Origin: Rossellomorea aquimaris
Lineage (GTDB): Bacteria > Bacillota > Bacilli > Bacillales > Bacillaceae_B
DNA: 64,000 nt
Direction: 5' to 3'
Assembly (NCBI RefSeq): GCF_035590735.1
Contig: NZ_CP141595.1
Span: 1,235,001-1,299,000 of the forward strand
Both the position numbers and the translations under genes were made by a program. The notes beneath the pieces are model-generated. The model did not search any database, had not been told where the DNA came from, and worked only from the letters and a program-made list of their open reading frames with translations. Below are positions 17,090 through 24,427 of the stretch, in pieces. Position 1 is the stretch's first letter. Each line of letters starts with the position of its first letter.

Positions 17090-17285
17090 CCTCCTATCTC
17101 CCGTAGGAACTTCTGTGTTCTTCTCATTTGGCAGGTCTCCTGGCTCAGCTTCAGCGATTTCGTATTCCTTCCCATTTCGATTCGAAACAGTGGATCCATA
17201 CGAATTCTCAGCCTTACAGTGGCGGGACCGCGTTGGACTTTCACCAACTTCCCTTTTAAGAAAATGAACTAAAAGTCATCTTCAC
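17090..17285 (-). ncRNA. Cobalamin (B12/AdoCbl) riboswitch
   Basis: The minus strand carries the B12 box AGCCAGGAGACCTGCC at 17144-17129, the GGTGAAAGTCC and GCGGTCCCGCCACTGT core between about 17245 and 17215, and AAAAGGGAA before it. Together these are the diagnostic conserved blocks of the cobalamin riboswitch. A terminator follows at 17025-16994 and the next gene is the YkhA-like thioesterase. Exact ends are approximate. Binding of adenosylcobalamin would be expected to favour termination. Confidence 0.92.
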
Positions 17286-17406
17286 CAATGAGCAATGATT
17301 AAATTGTGAACGCTTTTATTTTATCATAACCCTTAGTGAGTGAGGAGAAGGATTATGGTAAAATTTATAAACAAGTGCTTTTCAAAAAGGTAGTGAGGTC
17401 TGAAAA

Positions 17407-18345
17407 ATGCCACAAGACAAAATACAAAGAAACCAAATCGATAAAGTAGTAGAGTATATCGATCAACATCTAAGCGAAGATTTATCCTTAGAACAGTTAG
17501 CCAAAGTATCAACCTATTCCCCTTATCACTTTCAGCGGTTGTTTAAAGGGCTGATCGGTGAAACACCGGCAGGTTATGTGAAAAGAATGCGCTTGGAAAA
17601 TGCAGCCCATATGCTCATTTATGAGCCACAGCTTCCTATCACACAAATTGCGTTCATATGTGGTTTTTCATCGTTATCCTATTTCACCTATTCTTTTAAT
17701 GTTTACTTAAAAACCAGCCCCAAAAGCTGGCGGGAAGGTGCCTATTTAGAGCGTTTTCCGCGAGAATATCTTAATAGCAAGAAATCTAAACTTTTCAGCA
17801 CAAAAGCGAAAGCATACCAGGATGAAGAATCCTATAATGAGTTTAAATGGCTGGATTTATCGAAAGTGAAGATCGTTCATTTTCCAGAGTGTTCAACCGT
17901 CAATAGATTCCATATCGGGTCATATATCGCAGGCATTCCAGAAGCATGGCAAGATCTATACAGATGGGGAAATGCCAGAAACCTCATAGAGAAGAGTCCT
18001 TTGATATTCGGAATTCCAAAGAGCAACCCTTATATTACCCCACCTGAAAAAAGCAGGTATGAGTGTCGCCTGGCTGTCGAAAATCAAAATGACGCGGAAG
18101 GTGAGGAACTCTATCTATTTCGAGGCAGTAAGCATGTGGTTTATGAATTCGATGAACCAGTCGACTACCGGGAAAGAGGGAAGTTAATCGAATGCTATTC
18201 TGAACTTTACAGCTATTGGTTGCCGAAAAGCGGATACAGATACCTGGGGAATCCGATTGAACTTGTGGAAATGATCAGTCTACAAGGAACACTCGATATT
18301 GGATGTAACATTAAAGCGATCGCTTTAGCCATTGAGCCGAATTAA
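17407..18345 (+). CDS. AraC-family regulator with GyrI-like effector domain
   Basis: 312 residues. The N-terminal 110 hold two HTH motifs of the AraC type (LSLEQLAKVSTYSPYHFQRLFKG; ITQIAFICGFSSLSYFTYSFNVYLKTSPKSWR). The C-terminal part (about 155-312) resembles the GyrI-like/AraC effector-binding fold found in SbmC and Rob. Such proteins bind small hydrophobic ligands and activate or repress nearby genes. GTGAGGT lies upstream of ATG 17407. The DUF1761 gene starts 13 nt after the stop and is probably its co-transcribed target. Confidence 0.88.
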   Translation: MPQDKIQRNQIDKVVEYIDQHLSEDLSLEQLAKVSTYSPYHFQRLFKGLIGETPAGYVKRMRLENAAHMLIYEPQLPITQIAFICGFSSLSYFTYSFNVYLKTSPKSWREGAYLERFPREYLNSKKSKLFSTKAKAYQDEESYNEFKWLDLSKVKIVHFPECSTVNRFHIGSYIAGIPEAWQDLYRWGNARNLIEKSPLIFGIPKSNPYITPPEKSRYECRLAVENQNDAEGEELYLFRGSKHVVYEFDEPVDYRERGKLIECYSELYSYWLPKSGYRYLGNPIELVEMISLQGTLDIGCNIKAIALAIEPN

Positions 18346-18358
18346 TGGAGGAATAGGG

Positions 18359-18727
18359 ATGGAATTAAATGTGAATTTGCTCGCGATATTGGCGGGGGCT
18401 GTGGTGTATATGGTATACGGCGGAATTTATTATTCTATTTTACTAGGAAAGAAGGAACAGGATAGTACTGGACCGATTAAATATGCAGTGGCTGTTATTG
18501 TTGCATTTTTCAGCTCACTTCTTGTTGGGATTTTCGTTCAAGCCACCGGTTCCAAAGGAATAGTCGAAGGAGCTTTGACAGGTGTAATCATTGGAATTCT
18601 TATTTCCATTGTCTACTTGAAAAATGCTTTATTTGGTCTTATGACAAAACGGATGTTTCTTATCGCGATAGGAGATCATCTCATCATATTTACCCTGTTA
18701 GGGGCCATACACGGATGGTTGTTGTAG
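18359..18727 (+). CDS. DUF1761 membrane protein
   Basis: 122 residues with four membrane segments and the family's early GGIYYSILLGKK signature. The start is ATG 18359, preceded by GGAGGAATAGGG; the longer frame from 18332 would overlap the AraC gene and lacks a site. It forms a two-gene unit with the AraC/GyrI-type regulator and ends at a strong terminator. Function unknown; the pairing with a ligand-sensing regulator hints at a transport or stress role, which is inference. Confidence 0.75.
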   Translation: MELNVNLLAILAGAVVYMVYGGIYYSILLGKKEQDSTGPIKYAVAVIVAFFSSLLVGIFVQATGSKGIVEGALTGVIIGILISIVYLKNALFGLMTKRMFLIAIGDHLIIFTLLGAIHGWLL

Positions 18728-18731
18728 ATTG

Positions 18732-18768
18732 TAAGCTCGAACCTTTTAAAGGTTCGAGCTTTTTTTAT
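18732..18768 (+). terminator. Strong Rho-independent terminator
   Basis: Near-perfect palindrome AAGCTCGAACCTTTT/AAAAGGTTCGAGCTT followed by TTTTTT. Confidence 0.9.
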
Positions 18769-18905
18769 ATAAAATTAGGAGATTCACCTAAATTATTGAA
18801 ACTTTTCTAACACTCTTCCGTAGATAGTATTGTAGCTAGCACTTTTATTTAAAATTAAATCAGATTTCATGCTGGTTAAACAAAATGTCGAGAGGGGTTG
18901 TCAGA

Positions 18906-20417
18906 ATGCTAGGATCATTAAGTATTATCGGATTTTTTATGTTCTTGATTCCTGTACTGGTTATTGCTGCTATTGCAGGAATTGCGTATTATTTCTGGAT
19001 GAGGTTTCGTTATCGTACAGCGAGATCCAACCAGGCTCTGATCATTACCGGACCGAAACTGGGAGATCCTGAAAAGGAAACGAATATTTTCACCGACCAG
19101 GAAGGACGGTCCATGAAAATCATCAGGGGTGGAGGGTACAGATTAAGACGTTTCCAAACATCCACACCTGTTAATCTTACATCCTTCCAATTAAAACTGT
19201 CGACACCTAGAGTGTATACAAATGGCGGAGTACCAATCGTTGCAGACGCAGTGGCCATGGTGAAGGTGGCCGACACATTAAACGGGATTGCGAACTATGC
19301 AGAGCAGTTCCTTGGTAAGGATCAAAAAGAAATTGAAGATGAAATCATCGAGGTACTGGGAAGTAATCTTCGTGCGATTCTTTCTAAAATGACTGTTGAA
19401 GACATTAACAGCAACCGTGAAAAATTTAACGCTGACGTATCAGAAATCGCCCAGAAACAGCTGGATCTTATGGGCTTCAAAATTACGTCACTAGGGTTAA
19501 CTGACATAAGAGATGCAGACGAAGAAAATGGATACTTAAAAAATCTTGGTCGTCCACGTATCGCCGAGGTTCGCAAGCAAGCTGAAATTGCAGAAGCAAA
19601 CACCGAACGTGAAACCCGTATTCACCGGGCCCAAACGGATCAGGAAGCGAAAGAGGAAGAATACAAGCGTCAAATTACCATTGCCCAATCGAAAAAAGAG
19701 AAGGATATCAAAGACGCAGCCTTCAAGGAAGAAACAGAGCGGGCAAGAGCAAAATCCGAACAGTCCTACGAGTTGGAAAAAGCCAAACTTACCAAAGAAG
19801 TAAAAGAAGAAGAGTTAACCCTTCAATTCCTTGAACGTGAACGTGCCGTTAAGCTTGAAGCAGAAGAATCAAAAGTTCGTAAAACGAAAGCCGATGCCGA
19901 ATACTACGAAACCACTCGTAAAGCGGAAGCGGAAGCGCGCAAGGCTGAAATTGACGGGGAAGCGAAAGCCAAGATCCGAAGAGAAGAAGGTTCTGCTGAA
20001 GCAGATGTTATCAGAGAGCGAGGGAAGGCGGAAGCCGAATCCCGTAAACTGCTGGCAGAAGCAATGGAGAAACATGGCGATGTCATCATTACAGAGAAAC
20101 TAATCGAAATGCTGCCAGTTTTCGCAGAGAAAATTGCCCAGCCTCTTAACAATATTGACTCTGTTAAAATCATTGATTCCGGTAATGGCCAGGGAGTGCC
20201 TTCCTTTGGTAAAAGCATCACCAGAACGATGCTTGACATGCAGGAACCGTTACGGGAAATGACAGGCATCGATGTAGGTGAATTACTGAAGTCATATGCA
20301 AACAGATCCCATGAAAGGCCTTACCAGCCAGCAATTTCAGAGTCAGCCGATAAGGAAGTTGCTGTGACGAGCGAAAAGGAAGAAGCAGATATAAAAGAAG
20401 AGAGTCGAAGTAAATAA
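18906..20417 (+). CDS. floT: Flotillin-like SPFH protein
   Basis: 503 residues from ATG 18906, which has GAGGGGT 8 nt upstream; the ATG at 18885 lacks a site. The order is an N-terminal membrane hairpin (about 3-32), an SPFH/band-7 domain (about 50-200), and a long charged Glu/Ala/Lys coiled coil (about 210-400: EAEARKAEIDGEAKAKIRREEG, typical EA repeats), then a short C-terminal region. This matches FloT/YuaG, which scaffolds functional membrane microdomains. In B. subtilis floT follows the NfeD-like yuaF; here no NfeD gene precedes it and the gene has its own terminator. Promoter not identified. Confidence 0.92.
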   Translation: MLGSLSIIGFFMFLIPVLVIAAIAGIAYYFWMRFRYRTARSNQALIITGPKLGDPEKETNIFTDQEGRSMKIIRGGGYRLRRFQTSTPVNLTSFQLKLSTPRVYTNGGVPIVADAVAMVKVADTLNGIANYAEQFLGKDQKEIEDEIIEVLGSNLRAILSKMTVEDINSNREKFNADVSEIAQKQLDLMGFKITSLGLTDIRDADEENGYLKNLGRPRIAEVRKQAEIAEANTERETRIHRAQTDQEAKEEEYKRQITIAQSKKEKDIKDAAFKEETERARAKSEQSYELEKAKLTKEVKEEELTLQFLERERAVKLEAEESKVRKTKADAEYYETTRKAEAEARKAEIDGEAKAKIRREEGSAEADVIRERGKAEAESRKLLAEAMEKHGDVIITEKLIEMLPVFAEKIAQPLNNIDSVKIIDSGNGQGVPSFGKSITRTMLDMQEPLREMTGIDVGELLKSYANRSHERPYQPAISESADKEVAVTSEKEEADIKEESRSK

Positions 20418-20424
20418 AAAGAAG

Positions 20425-20459
20425 GAGATGTCTCGGGTGTGTGGAGACATCTCTTTTTT
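20425..20459 (+). terminator. Rho-independent terminator after floT
   Basis: 10-bp stem GAGATGTCTC/GAGACATCTC with TTTTTT after it. Confidence 0.9.
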
Positions 20460-20509
20460 ATGGTATGGAAAATCGTTCACTTTGAAGTGCATAATCTACT
20501 GCAATAAAA

Positions 20510-20545
20510 AAGTGCCATGAACGAAATCATTTGTGCCTGGCACTT
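20510..20545. repeat. AAGTGCCA...TGGCACTT inverted repeat
   Basis: 8-bp arms, about 20-nt loop, in the convergent gap between floT and ade. Similar AAGTGCC/GGCACTT arms occur in the terminators at 55820 and 59020. Confidence 0.6.
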
Positions 20546-20561
20546 ATAGTGATGAAATAAC

Positions 20562-20599
20562 TGTACCTGGTACAAATCGCATGCATTGTACCAGGTACA
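20562..20599. repeat. GTACCTGGTAC inverted repeat, copy 1
   Basis: 13-bp arms TGTACCTGGTACA and TGTACCAGGTACA around a 12-nt spacer (AATCGCATGCAT). Each arm is itself nearly palindromic. A second copy with a related spacer is at 45170-45215. Confidence 0.8.
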
Positions 20600-20661
20600 C
20601 AGATTTATTTAGTTAACCGCTAAAAATCATGAAAAATCAGCAATTGAATATTGAAAGATAT

Positions 20662-20740
20662 TTAACAGTTGAAATCAACGGAAACTTTGCCTGTTAAAAA
20701 ATTCAACAGTTGAATGAACTGTAATATTCAACAGTCAAAC
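20662..20740. repeat. Three AACAGTTGAA-type repeats
   Basis: TTAACAGTTGAAA (20662), the perfect palindrome ATTCAACAGTTGAAT (20701) and ATTCAACAGTCAAAC (20726), ending 8 nt short of the ade stop codon on the opposite strand. They may contribute to termination of ade, but there is no clear T-tract. Confidence 0.5.
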
Positions 20741-20747
20741 AAACCTA

Positions 20748-22493
20748 TCAACCTAATACCCCAACCTCGATATGCCGGGAACCTTTAACATCAAACAATC
20801 CTAAATCTGTCAGCTTCAACTCAGGGATTACGGGCAAAGTGAGAAAAGAGAGAGTCAGAAATGGATTAAAGTCCCCGGAGAATCCTAATTCTACCAACGT
20901 ATTTTTCAACTCGCGGAGTCCTGATACCACTTCTTCAAATCCCTGATCGGACATTAATCCTGCAATCGGTAATGGAAGAGAGGCTATGACATTTCCGTCG
21001 CTCACTATCACCAGGCCGCCATTCATATCGTTAAGCGCACCGATGGCATGCAGGATATCACGATCATTTGTACCAGTTGCGACAATATTATGGGAGTCAT
21101 GAGCAATGGTGGTAGCGATGGCTCCTTTTTTCAATCCGAATCCTTTTACAATCCCCAAGCCAATGTTTCCTGTCCCATTATGTCTTTCAACAACAACCAT
21201 TTTAAGTTGATCCTGTTGAATAGAAGGGATAAAGAATCCATTTTCTACTTGGACCTTTTCAATCTGTTTATTGGTTCTAAGGTGGTTAGGGATGATTTCT
21301 ATAATATGTGCTTCTTTTGTAACGCCCATTTCGATTTGAAGATGTTTTTCAGTGAGTTCAGGAATATGGACCGTTGAAGACAGAGATGGTTTTGGTTCCG
21401 ATTTTACGATGGATTCCCCGACAAACTGACCATGTGCAGCCACTTGTTTCCCTTCTTTGTAGACCTCTGATATAGAGACCTTTTTAAGATCATCCAGTAA
21501 TACAAAATCCGCATCATATCCGGGTGCAATAGCACCTTTAGTGTATAATCCATAACATTCAGCAGCATTTAAAGTAGCGATGCCGATCGCCAATAGAGGA
21601 TCGAGTCCTTCCTTGATTGCTAAACGAATATTGTGATCGATACTGCCTTCCTCGATTAAATCATCCAAGTGCTTATCATCTGTACAGAATAGACAGCGAC
21701 GTGCATTTCTTTCGTTGACAACTCCAATAAGCGATTCCAAATCTTTAGCCACCGATCCTTCGCGAATGAGAAGGTACATCCCTCGTCGTATTCGTTCCAA
21801 TGCTTCAGGGACGGTGGTGCATTCATGATCGGTTCGAATACCGGCGGATTTATAAACATTGATCGCATTTGTATCAAGCCCGGCTAAATGATCGTCCATA
21901 TTATGACTATATTCCGAGGTGACAGTGATTTTATCAACAATGGAATCATCGCCTTTTTGGAGGGAAGGGTAATCCATTACCTCTGCCAGTCCAAGGACAC
22001 GCTCATGTGTATAGAAAGGTTCCAGCTCTTTGGCTGTCAGGGTTGCTCCTGCATTTTCAAATGGAGTTGCCGGCACGCATGATGGAAGCATGGTTAACAC
22101 ATCTAATGGAATGTTCTCAGAATCACCGAGCATGAATTCAATTCCTTCTTCTCCGGATACATTCCCGATTTCATGTGGATCTGTAATCACGGTCGTGACA
22201 CCATGAGGAAGAACGACTTTTGCAAATTCAGATGGTGTGACCATGGAGGATTCAATATGAACATGGGCATCGATAAAGGACGGGCTAATATATCTCCCCT
22301 TGGCGTCGATGACCTGTTTCCCTTCAAATTCACCAATTCCAACGAACATTCCATCCGTAATCGCGACATCTCCTTCCATGATTTCAAGATTAAACACATC
22401 TATTATTTTCCCATTTTTTATAACCAGATCTGCAAGGTTATCTTTATTCGCAGCTGCAATTCTTTTTTTAAATGTATCTTTTTTTGTACCCAT
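20748..22493 (-). CDS. ade: Adenine deaminase
   Basis: 581 residues, matching the Bacillus AdeC length. It deaminates adenine to hypoxanthine and ammonia in purine salvage. The amidohydrolase core is visible: SFIDAHVHIESS (metal-binding His pair, about residues 95-105), TDPHEIGNV, a later TDDKH stretch, and a C-terminal family-specific domain (VATGTNDRDI, GGLVIVSDGNVIASLPLPIAGLMSD). GGAGAGG precedes ATG 22493. Upstream on the same strand are an intrinsic terminator, a purine riboswitch and a good sigma-A promoter, so the gene is switched off by a purine; the aptamer looks guanine/hypoxanthine-type, so product feedback through hypoxanthine is plausible. Confidence 0.95.
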   Translation of the reverse strand: MGTKKDTFKKRIAAANKDNLADLVIKNGKIIDVFNLEIMEGDVAITDGMFVGIGEFEGKQVIDAKGRYISPSFIDAHVHIESSMVTPSEFAKVVLPHGVTTVITDPHEIGNVSGEEGIEFMLGDSENIPLDVLTMLPSCVPATPFENAGATLTAKELEPFYTHERVLGLAEVMDYPSLQKGDDSIVDKITVTSEYSHNMDDHLAGLDTNAINVYKSAGIRTDHECTTVPEALERIRRGMYLLIREGSVAKDLESLIGVVNERNARRCLFCTDDKHLDDLIEEGSIDHNIRLAIKEGLDPLLAIGIATLNAAECYGLYTKGAIAPGYDADFVLLDDLKKVSISEVYKEGKQVAAHGQFVGESIVKSEPKPSLSSTVHIPELTEKHLQIEMGVTKEAHIIEIIPNHLRTNKQIEKVQVENGFFIPSIQQDQLKMVVVERHNGTGNIGLGIVKGFGLKKGAIATTIAHDSHNIVATGTNDRDILHAIGALNDMNGGLVIVSDGNVIASLPLPIAGLMSDQGFEEVVSGLRELKNTLVELGFSGDFNPFLTLSFLTLPVIPELKLTDLGLFDVKGSRHIEVGVLG

Positions 22494-22511
22494 GAAATCC
22501 TCTCCTATTCT

Positions 22512-22542
22512 AAATAAAAAACCCCGGGATGCACCCAGGGTT
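22512..22542 (-). terminator. Intrinsic terminator of the purine riboswitch
   Basis: Minus-strand stem AACCCTGGG/CCCGGGGTT (one G-U) followed by a T run, lying 18 nt before the ade start and downstream of the aptamer. Confidence 0.85.
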
Positions 22543-22585
22543 CGACATAGAGAGAGAAGAGAAGGGACTCCTGCCCCTGCTCCCT

Positions 22586-22652
22586 CTCGTAGTCAAACCA
22601 TTTACGGTAGTTTGGTAGAAACTCTTGGACCATATTTCCAATATTATACGAG
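22586..22652 (-). ncRNA. Purine riboswitch aptamer, guanine class (C74)
   Basis: The minus strand reads CTCGTATAAT...AATATGG...GTTTCTACC...CCGTAAA...GACTACGAG. These are the conserved P1, J1/2, L2, J2/3, L3 and J3/1 blocks. P1 pairs CTCGTA with TACGAG. The specificity base in the J3/1 GACTA is C rather than U, so it should bind guanine or hypoxanthine rather than adenine. Confidence 0.95.
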
Positions 22653-22693
22653 TATGTGGATAAGATTATTTGTTGAAAATGATTATTTCACAT

Positions 22694-22721
22694 TTTATAT
22701 GCATCGGATGGAATGTGTCAA
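22694..22721 (-). promoter_or_regulatory. Sigma-A promoter for the purine riboswitch and ade
   Basis: TTGACA (22721-22716) and TATAAA (22699-22694) on the minus strand, 16-bp spacer, about 40 bp upstream of the aptamer. Confidence 0.75.
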
Positions 22722-22850
22722 CGGTAATCAGTTTAAGTACTTTATAGAAAAAGGTCTCCCTTTGGTGAGTGAAAATATCTCAGAGAGTTGAATGTGCTAA
22801 CGGGACAGTTTATTAGTTGATATATTTTCCTCATCATTATACATTTTATA

Positions 22851-22874
22851 TACAAGTAAAATACAAAACTTGTA
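22851..22874 (+). promoter_or_regulatory. Candidate operator before the DUF4397-sortase operon
   Basis: Inverted repeat TACAAGT (22851) / ACTTGTA (22868) with a 10-nt A-rich spacer, 25 bp before the start codon. The cognate regulator is unknown. Confidence 0.35.
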
Positions 22875-22898
22875 CAAAACACAAAAGGAGTGGAAGAA

Positions 22899-23690
22899 AT
22901 GAAAAAGATTTTTTCGGTTTTTGCAACGGTGATGTTAATGTTATCCTTGGCTGGTGGTGCGTTTGCGGCTGACAATGATGCGATGGTGCGTATTATCCAT
23001 GCTTCTCCTGATGCCCCGGCTGTCGATGTGTATGTGGATGGAAATGCAGTGGTTGAAGGCGCAGAATTCAAGGCAGCAACAGATTATATGAATCTTCCTG
23101 CAGGAGACCATAAAGTGGAAATTTATGCTGCTGGCACAATGGGAAGCGAAGATCCTGTCATTTCTCAAGATTTAACGGTTGAAGCAGGAATGGCTTACAC
23201 AGTAGCAGCTGCTAATACTGTGGAAAACCTGGAATTGGTGGTAGCGCAGGATTCAATGGATGTAACAGAAGGAATGACTAAAGTGCGCGTTGGACATCTT
23301 TCTCCTGATGCACCGACCGTTGATGTTGGTCTTGTAGGTGGAGATGCGTTGTTCAGTGGAGCTGAATTCAAAGCGATTACAGATTATCAGGAATTAGATG
23401 CAGGAACATATGACTTAGAGATCAGAACACCAGAAGGAGATCAAGTGTTAGACCTGTCTGGAACAATGCTTGAAGAAAACACAGTATACAGTGTGTTTGC
23501 AATCAATACAGCAGATCAATTGGAAGTACTTGTCCTGAAAGATTATACATTGATGCCTGGCAGCATGCCTGAAACAGGGATGGGTGGAGCAGCGACTGAA
23601 CAATCATCTACTCTTCCTATGGTGCTGGCTGCAACGGTATTAGGTGGAGCAGCAATACTATTTGTTACACGCAGAAAACTGCAAAAATAA
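22899..23690 (+). CDS. Cell-surface protein with two DUF4397 domains and an LPXTG-like (MPETG) anchor
   Basis: 263 residues from ATG 22899, with AAAGGAG 8 nt before; the GTG at 22890 falls in the site itself. It has a signal peptide (cleavage near AFAADN), two tandem DUF4397 repeats (MVRIIHASPDAPAVDVYVDG and KVRVGHLSPDAPTVDVGLVG), then a sorting signal: MPETG, a hydrophobic helix, and RRKLQK. MPETG is an LPXTG variant. The class F sortase gene overlaps its stop by one base, so the pair forms a dedicated anchoring unit on the cell wall. The biological role of DUF4397 proteins is unknown; adhesion-like folds are assumed. Confidence 0.88.
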   Translation: MKKIFSVFATVMLMLSLAGGAFAADNDAMVRIIHASPDAPAVDVYVDGNAVVEGAEFKAATDYMNLPAGDHKVEIYAAGTMGSEDPVISQDLTVEAGMAYTVAAANTVENLELVVAQDSMDVTEGMTKVRVGHLSPDAPTVDVGLVGGDALFSGAEFKAITDYQELDAGTYDLEIRTPEGDQVLDLSGTMLEENTVYSVFAINTADQLEVLVLKDYTLMPGSMPETGMGGAATEQSSTLPMVLAATVLGGAAILFVTRRKLQK

Positions 23691-24310
23691 TGAAAAGACT
23701 ACTAATGTCTATCCCTTTGACGGCTCTTCTGGCGGCATGTGCTGCCGAAGAGCCTCAATCGGTTACGAAAAGAGAAGTTCAATCATCCACCATTGCCCAG
23801 CCTGTTCAACCTGTTAGCACTGTTAATCATGCATCAAAAAAGGAATTAACCAGTATCAAGCCAGCCTCTCTATCAATTCCTAAACTTGATATTGAAGCAC
23901 CAATAAAGGAATTCGGTCTTGATAAAAAAGGAAATATGGAGCTTCCTGAAAACGGGAAGGATGTTGCGTGGTTTGAACCAGGTTTTCTACCGGGAGAAAA
24001 GGGAAATGCCGTTCTCGCAGGACATGTAGATGACGAAAAAAAGCCAGCTGTCTTTTTTGAATTGAAAGAGCTTGAGCCCGGGGACGAGATCCATTTACAA
24101 GATGAAAGTGGCGAAACCCTGACTTTCGTCGTAAGGGAAAAAGTCGCCTATCAGAAGGATGACGCACCTCTTCGCACCATTTTCGGTCCAAGTGAAAAAC
24201 GCATGCTTAATTTGATTACGTGTACAGGCTATTTTGACCGGGAAATCCATAATTACGTTGAACGATTAGTTGTCTTTACCGAACTGGTCGAAGAGAATAA
24301 AGACACCTGA
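23690..24310 (+). CDS. Class F sortase
   Basis: 206 residues. The sortase beta-barrel has its catalytic triad at H112 (LAGHVD), C178 (LITCTGYF) and R192 (YVERLVVF), with the class F TIPKLDIEAPIKEFG-like entry (SIPKLDIEAPIKEFGLD). It cleaves LPXTG-like motifs and transfers the protein to peptidoglycan. The N-terminus is a signal/anchor with LLAAC, which could be a lipobox, so membrane attachment through lipid is possible. The stop of the DUF4397 gene and this start share one base (TAATG), giving tight coupling; that protein's MPETG is the obvious substrate. A terminator follows. Confidence 0.9.
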   Translation: MKRLLMSIPLTALLAACAAEEPQSVTKREVQSSTIAQPVQPVSTVNHASKKELTSIKPASLSIPKLDIEAPIKEFGLDKKGNMELPENGKDVAWFEPGFLPGEKGNAVLAGHVDDEKKPAVFFELKELEPGDEIHLQDESGETLTFVVREKVAYQKDDAPLRTIFGPSEKRMLNLITCTGYFDREIHNYVERLVVFTELVEENKDT

Positions 24311-24352
24311 AGAGATTATCTCCCATTATATGGAAGATAATCTCTTTTTTTC
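24311..24352 (+). terminator. Rho-independent terminator
   Basis: 11-bp stem AGAGATTATCT/AGATAATCTCT then a run of T. It ends the DUF4397-sortase operon. Confidence 0.9.
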
Positions 24353-24427
24353 CATAAACCCTCTTTACATCACCCTAATTTCCTATACTATTAATAGAGA
24401 GAGTTTTCTGAAAAAAATCCGGAGGTT

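Noticed and set aside
17305..17318. cre-like TGTGAACGCTTTTA upstream of the B12 riboswitch
   Set aside because: One core mismatch, no clear promoter beside it; too weak to call.
19546..20103. Lys/Arg-rich frames in floT's other frames
   Set aside because: Shadows of the biased codons of the flotillin coiled coil.
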